A stretch of 64,000 nucleotides of DNA from Lunularia cruciata (Eukaryota > Streptophyta > Marchantiopsida > Lunulariales > Lunulariaceae). A program made the translations under genes and the position numbers. The stretch covers positions 57,802,841 through 57,866,840 of the forward strand of contig OX419762.1 of assembly GCA_948567375.1 (NCBI GenBank). The letters run 5' to 3'. Below, piece after piece: positions 60,559-64,000 of this stretch. The notes under the pieces are model-generated. The model was not told where the DNA came from and made no database searches. It saw nothing but the letters and a program-made list of their open reading frames with translations. Position 1 is the first letter of the stretch. Each line of letters begins with the position of its first letter.

Positions 60559-61816
60559 TGTAAAGATTGAGTGAAGATGTAATACCAAGAGCTAGCCATA
60601 TGATCTAGATGTGAAATTCAGTTTGGTAACATCTGAAATGATGTTATACATGATGGTCAAAATAGATCAGATAGAAGTATCACCAAAAGGGTACTTCTAC
60701 TAATAGGGCAGAAAACCGAAATATATTTAAAAACCTTAGAACCAATAGCTAGACATATGATTTGAAGGTGAGAATTGGGTTGGTAACATCTGGAAGGATG
60801 TTACACAGGATGGATTGAATAGATCAGAGAGAGGTATCACCAAAAGGGAACTTCTACTAATAGAGTTGGAACCAAAATATACCTAAAATCTTTGAAGGCA
60901 ATTTTGGAGGCCTAAATGGATGAATTAGGCCTTGAAAATGTGCACATTTCTACCCCCCTCCCCCTATAAAGGAGAGGCTGGCCATCCCTCCCCCTGCTTT
61001 TTCTCATCAAGAGCTTTCCAATGGTACCTCACCCACGTGATTCTGAGATTCCCATAAGAAGATTTTCTAAAAGATTCCCTCCGATCAAAGCTTGTTTGAC
61101 CAACCAGATAGTACCAGGACCGACATGTCACCCATCCAAGTAGTTAATCTAAGGGTGGTGCTTGCTGACATGTCACCTATCTATGTACCTAATCCTATGG
61201 TGGAGCTTCATTGGAGGAGATCCGCTTTGCTTATATAATAAAGAGAAGGTGCTCCTTTGGGGCATCGGAGTTTGAGTGTGAAAGTGTGTGTTTCTCTTCA
61301 GGTCTCCTATCCTTGAAGTATTACAGAAGAGATAGGAGAATGAAAGACCATAGTGAAAAATCACATTGGGACTCCTGAATGAGGTAAACTTTGAATGCCT
61401 AGCATGAGCTTAGGCTTTGGTTTTTATATGGAACATACAAGGCTCTTGAGAAGCTTCTTAGGAAGTTTCCTAAAACATCTTCTTAGAGTGCAAGCTAAGC
61501 TAGTCAGGAAGCTTCTCAAGAAGCTTTCCTCTAGAAACCACCTACTTGGCATGCAAGCTAAGCTAGTTGGGAAGCTTCTCAAGACTCTTCCTTCTATAAA
61601 CCATCTACTTGGCATGCAAGCTAAGTTAGTCGGGAAGCTTTGCAAGAAGTTTCCTCCTATAAGTCATCTACTTGGCATACATGTTACCCAATACTTGGAA
61701 GGTACCAAGAAAATTCCTAGATGCTTCTAGAATATTCTTATGATTCTTGGCTAATTTGGTTAATTTTCTCCTTTGTTAGACTTGACTAACTCATTTGTAA
61801 ACTCCATATTGTTACA
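60559..61816 (-). repeat. LTR-2 copy (3' LTR), split by the solo LTR-1
   Basis: Starts on the minus strand at 61816 with TGTAACAATATGG and ends at 60559 ('tgtaaagattgag' on the plus strand, matching 'tgtaaaagaccgag' of the copy at 62790). Without the inserted 748-bp LTR and its duplicated 5 bp it is about 505 bp. It contains three tandem units of about 68 bp (61487-61680; 'gcaagctaagctagt.gggaagct'). Confidence 0.75.
60578..61325 (+). repeat. Solo LTR of family LTR-1 with target duplication GAAGA
   Basis: 748 bp from TGTAATACCAAG to GTATTACA, flanked by GAAGA at 60573-60577 and 61326-61330, inserted near one end of the LTR-2 copy. It has the doubled ~165-bp 5' unit (60578-60740 and 60741-60900), a TATA-like 'ttatataataaag' near 61235, and is the best-preserved LTR-1 in the window. 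Confidence 0.88.
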
Positions 61817-62149
61817 TATTCCCCTATCACTAGTTGGTGACTTCCTCATCACCATGGAATCTTTAAACTCTTAGATGGCCGTTTGTGCATTATGGAGATG
61901 AGAAAGAGGCTCGCATGTGGCATCATGAAAGGGATACCCTTTTCAAATGACTTTGTACTCAATATGTTGTTGGTAGCAACGCTGAATGTGGCAATGTGCA
62001 AGGATACAATTAAGTTCATAATCCTCACAATCATTGATAAGGATGGGAGGAAGAGGAGGTTGGAAAGAAGTGGAAAAGGAAGATGGATCAGAAACAATGG
62101 GTTTCAATTTGGAAACATAAAAGACAATATGGATTTGTATATGACTAGG

Positions 62150-62182
62150 CTAGGCAAGGCTAGGCAAGGCAAGGCAAGTCAA
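62150..62182. repeat. GGCAA microsatellite
   Basis: 'aggctaggcaaggctaggca' continuing with 'aggcaaggcaag', a short simple repeat in the gypsy fossil. Confidence 0.6.
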
Positions 62183-62789
62183 TAAGCAACAAGAGAAATG
62201 ATTTAGGTGACATCAAATGGACCTATCCAATTAAGAGTGAGTTTACAAACTTGAGTACCAAGTGGGAGGCTAGGTTACTAGAAGAAAGCATGACCTTATC
62301 ACCTAGTTGGAAGGTGAGATCATGATGATGTTGATCCTCATATTGCTTTTGATGATTTTGAGCAACAAGGAGATGAGATTTGGCTTGTTGTAAGTAGTGA
62401 GATATTATGGTCAAGAAGGTGGAAGTATGAGGAACATGAGATGAAGGAAGAGCAAGAAGAGAATTTAGGACAAGTGGATCTTGGCCAAGAGGAAGAGAAG
62501 GAAGAGAATCTAGTGCTTGCCTACTTGGATTTATTGTAATAAAACTCAAGAACCATAAGGCATTCATCTCAATTAGTATGGTAAATGTTGACCAAGGCAC
62601 AAAACATATCCTCCAAGGTGCAATTTGCACATTTGGTTTGCTCATCAAGTTGAGGATGATAGGTCATGGACAAAGCAAGCTTGGCACCAAGTAACTTGAA
62701 GAATTCTTGCCAAAATTTACCAATGAATTAAGGATCACGATCAAAGATAAGTTTATGAGGTATCCTATGATACTTGAAGATATTGTTGA

Positions 62790-63284
62790 TGTAAAAGACC
62801 GAGGAGAGAAATAGGAGAATGGAAGATCAGAGTGAAAGATCACATTAGGACTCTTGAATGAGGGAAACAACAAATGCCTAGCATGAGCCTGGGCTTTGGT
62901 ATTTATAAGGAACATACAAGGCTATTGAGAAGCTTTTTAAGAAGCTTCCTCAAAGCTCTTTTCTTATAATGCATGTTAAGTTAATTGAGAAGCTTCCCTT
63001 TAGAAGTTGCCTACTTGGCGTGCAAGTTGAGCTAGTCGGGAAAGTTCCCAAGAAATTTCCTTCTAAAAACCACCTACTTTGCATGCAAGCTAAGCTAGCC
63101 AAGAATCTTCATAAAAAGCTTCCTCCTAGAAGTTACCACTTGGCATAGATGTTACCATATACTTGGAAGGTACCAAGAAGCTTCTTAGATGCTTCTAAAA
63201 TATTGTTATAATTCTTGGCTAATTTAGCATATTTGCTACTTTGTTAGTCTCAACTAACTCATCTATAAACTCTATATTGTTATG
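62790..63284 (-). repeat. LTR-2 copy inserted in the integrase of the same family
   Basis: About 495 bp in the same orientation as its host element, with the shared 'aatgcctagcatgagc' and 'aagcttc' tandem blocks. Integrase-like sequence continues on both sides, so it is an insertion. A clean 5-bp target duplication is not evident. It looks like a solo LTR. Confidence 0.7.
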
Positions 63285-63696
63285 ATCAAAGTAGAATTGG
63301 GGCAATGTTAGAGCATCCATTGTATCAAAGGTTGGTGCCAAATGGATATGCTTGCTAATCTTATCAACAAACACCACGATTGTTGTATGACCTTACTTTG
63401 TCCATGGCAAGGACGTGATGAGATCTAAGCTCATGTGTTCCAATCAAGCAAATGGGATGGGAAGTGGTTGAAGGAGGCCACTTGGCTTCTGGTTATTGGC
63501 CTTGTTGCATTGGCAACTCTCACAAGATCAAACAAACTCTTGAACATCTTATGCCATGTTAGGCCACCACCATTGGCATTTTAGGGTACCCAAGGTCTTG
63601 TCTACACCTATATGACCAATGATTAGTATATCATGGCATACAAGTCATAGATTTGGTTGGAATATAGATTTGGTTGGAACATAATAGAAGGACTTT

Positions 63697-63905
63697 TGTA
63701 AAACCAAGAGCTAGCCATATGATCTAGATGTGAAATTCAGTTTGATAACATCTAGAATGATGTTATACATGATGGTCAAAATAGATAAGATAGAAGTATC
63801 ACCAAAAGAGTACTTCTACTAATAGAGTAGAAACTGAAATAGACTTGAGAACCTTAGAACTAATAGCTAGACATATGATTTAAAGGTGAGAATTGGTTTG
63901 GTAAT
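63697..63905 (+). repeat. Truncated LTR-1 copy with the doubled 5' unit
   Basis: Begins 'tgtaaaaccaagagctagcc' and follows LTR-1 through the first unit and into the second ('gacatatgatttaaaggtga') until 'ggtaat' at 63905, where a different sequence begins. It belongs to the same subfamily as the solo LTRs at 10020 and 60578. Confidence 0.75.
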
Positions 63906-64000
63906 TGTGACAACTCGGAAAATATCACTTTTGCAGTAATCGAGTAAGTAAAGTTTGTTCCTACAGAGATACGAGTCAGAAATATCTAAATAAGAAGTCA
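63906..64000 (+). repeat. Possible start of a third LTR family
   Basis: The LTR-1 sequence breaks off and TGTGACAACTCGGAAAATA begins, with the TG start usual for an LTR. Only 95 bp lie in the window, so the identity of the element is open. Confidence 0.35.

Larger units (their letters stand above)
60559..63696 (-). mobile_element. Second Ty3/gypsy fossil (LTR-2 family), partial, with nested insertions
   Basis: Minus-strand element: 3' LTR at 60559-61816 (split by a solo LTR-1), polypurine tract GGGGAATA directly inside it (about 61817-61826), then integrase sequence to the right. The integrase core and C-terminal module lie at 62223-62790 ('FQLGDKVMLSSSNLA' as in gypsy integrases), the zinc-finger part at about 63290-63640 ('IGHIGVDKTLG', 'WWWPNMA'). 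Another LTR-2 (62790-63284) sits inside the integrase, and an LTR-1 follows at 63697. Broken many times; the rest lies outside the window. Confidence 0.7.

Noticed and set aside
61395-61730. Open frame with a repeated 'MQAKLVGKLLK' peptide
   Set aside because: It lies wholly in the tandem units of an LTR-2 copy; the repeat pattern comes from the DNA, and the other strand is open for the same reason.

Overview
The window is nuclear DNA of a land plant. The reasons are chloroplast- and plant-type gene families with short GT-AG introns (an ABC1K plastid kinase and a plant-type C2/EF-hand phosphatidylserine decarboxylase), a plant STIG1-like secreted protein, and abundant Ty3/gypsy and Ty1/copia fossils with initiator-tRNA-Met primer sites. 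A LINE-like piece of a type I recall mainly from algae, bryophytes, lycophytes and ferns makes a seed-free plant more likely than a flowering plant; this is a weak inference and I do not name a species.

Layout. 0-15 kb: AT-rich retrotransposon graveyard, with a minus-strand Ty3/gypsy fossil (2.9-9.3 kb), solo LTRs, a tRNA-like (SINE-type) head, degenerate tandem repeats and the 5' part of a minus-strand Ty1/copia fossil (12.1-15.0 kb). 15-19 kb: less AT-rich, with a STIG1-like gene on the plus strand at 18.0 kb. 19.3-21 kb: a cluster of four fold-back (inverted repeat) structures, one built around a (TA)n tract. 21-28.5 kb: AT-rich, no recognisable gene, several local tandem duplications. 28.5-34.5 kb: more balanced composition, possible short remnants of broken host genes. 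34.5-57.3 kb: three minus-strand host genes, a METTL21-type lysine methyltransferase (one exon), an ABC1K3-like plastid kinase (7 exons, 775 aa model) and PSD2/PSD3-type phosphatidylserine decarboxylase (21 exons, 692 aa model). 57.3-64 kb: intergenic DNA, then a nested stack of LTR elements.

The three minus-strand genes and the STIG1-like gene are separate transcription units; nothing suggests that they form a pathway together.

The most interesting non-gene signal is a short dispersed repeat present in at least six places (about 12.28, 16.76, 46.42, 48.4, 58.33 and 59.66 kb). Three copies end in target-site duplications of 11-16 bp and have different 5' truncation points, as expected for target-primed reverse transcription. 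The copy at 59.66 kb continues into the degenerate C-terminal coding region of a reverse-transcriptase-type protein, so the short copies look like 3' ends of a LINE whose RNA ends in an oligo-T run rather than poly(A).
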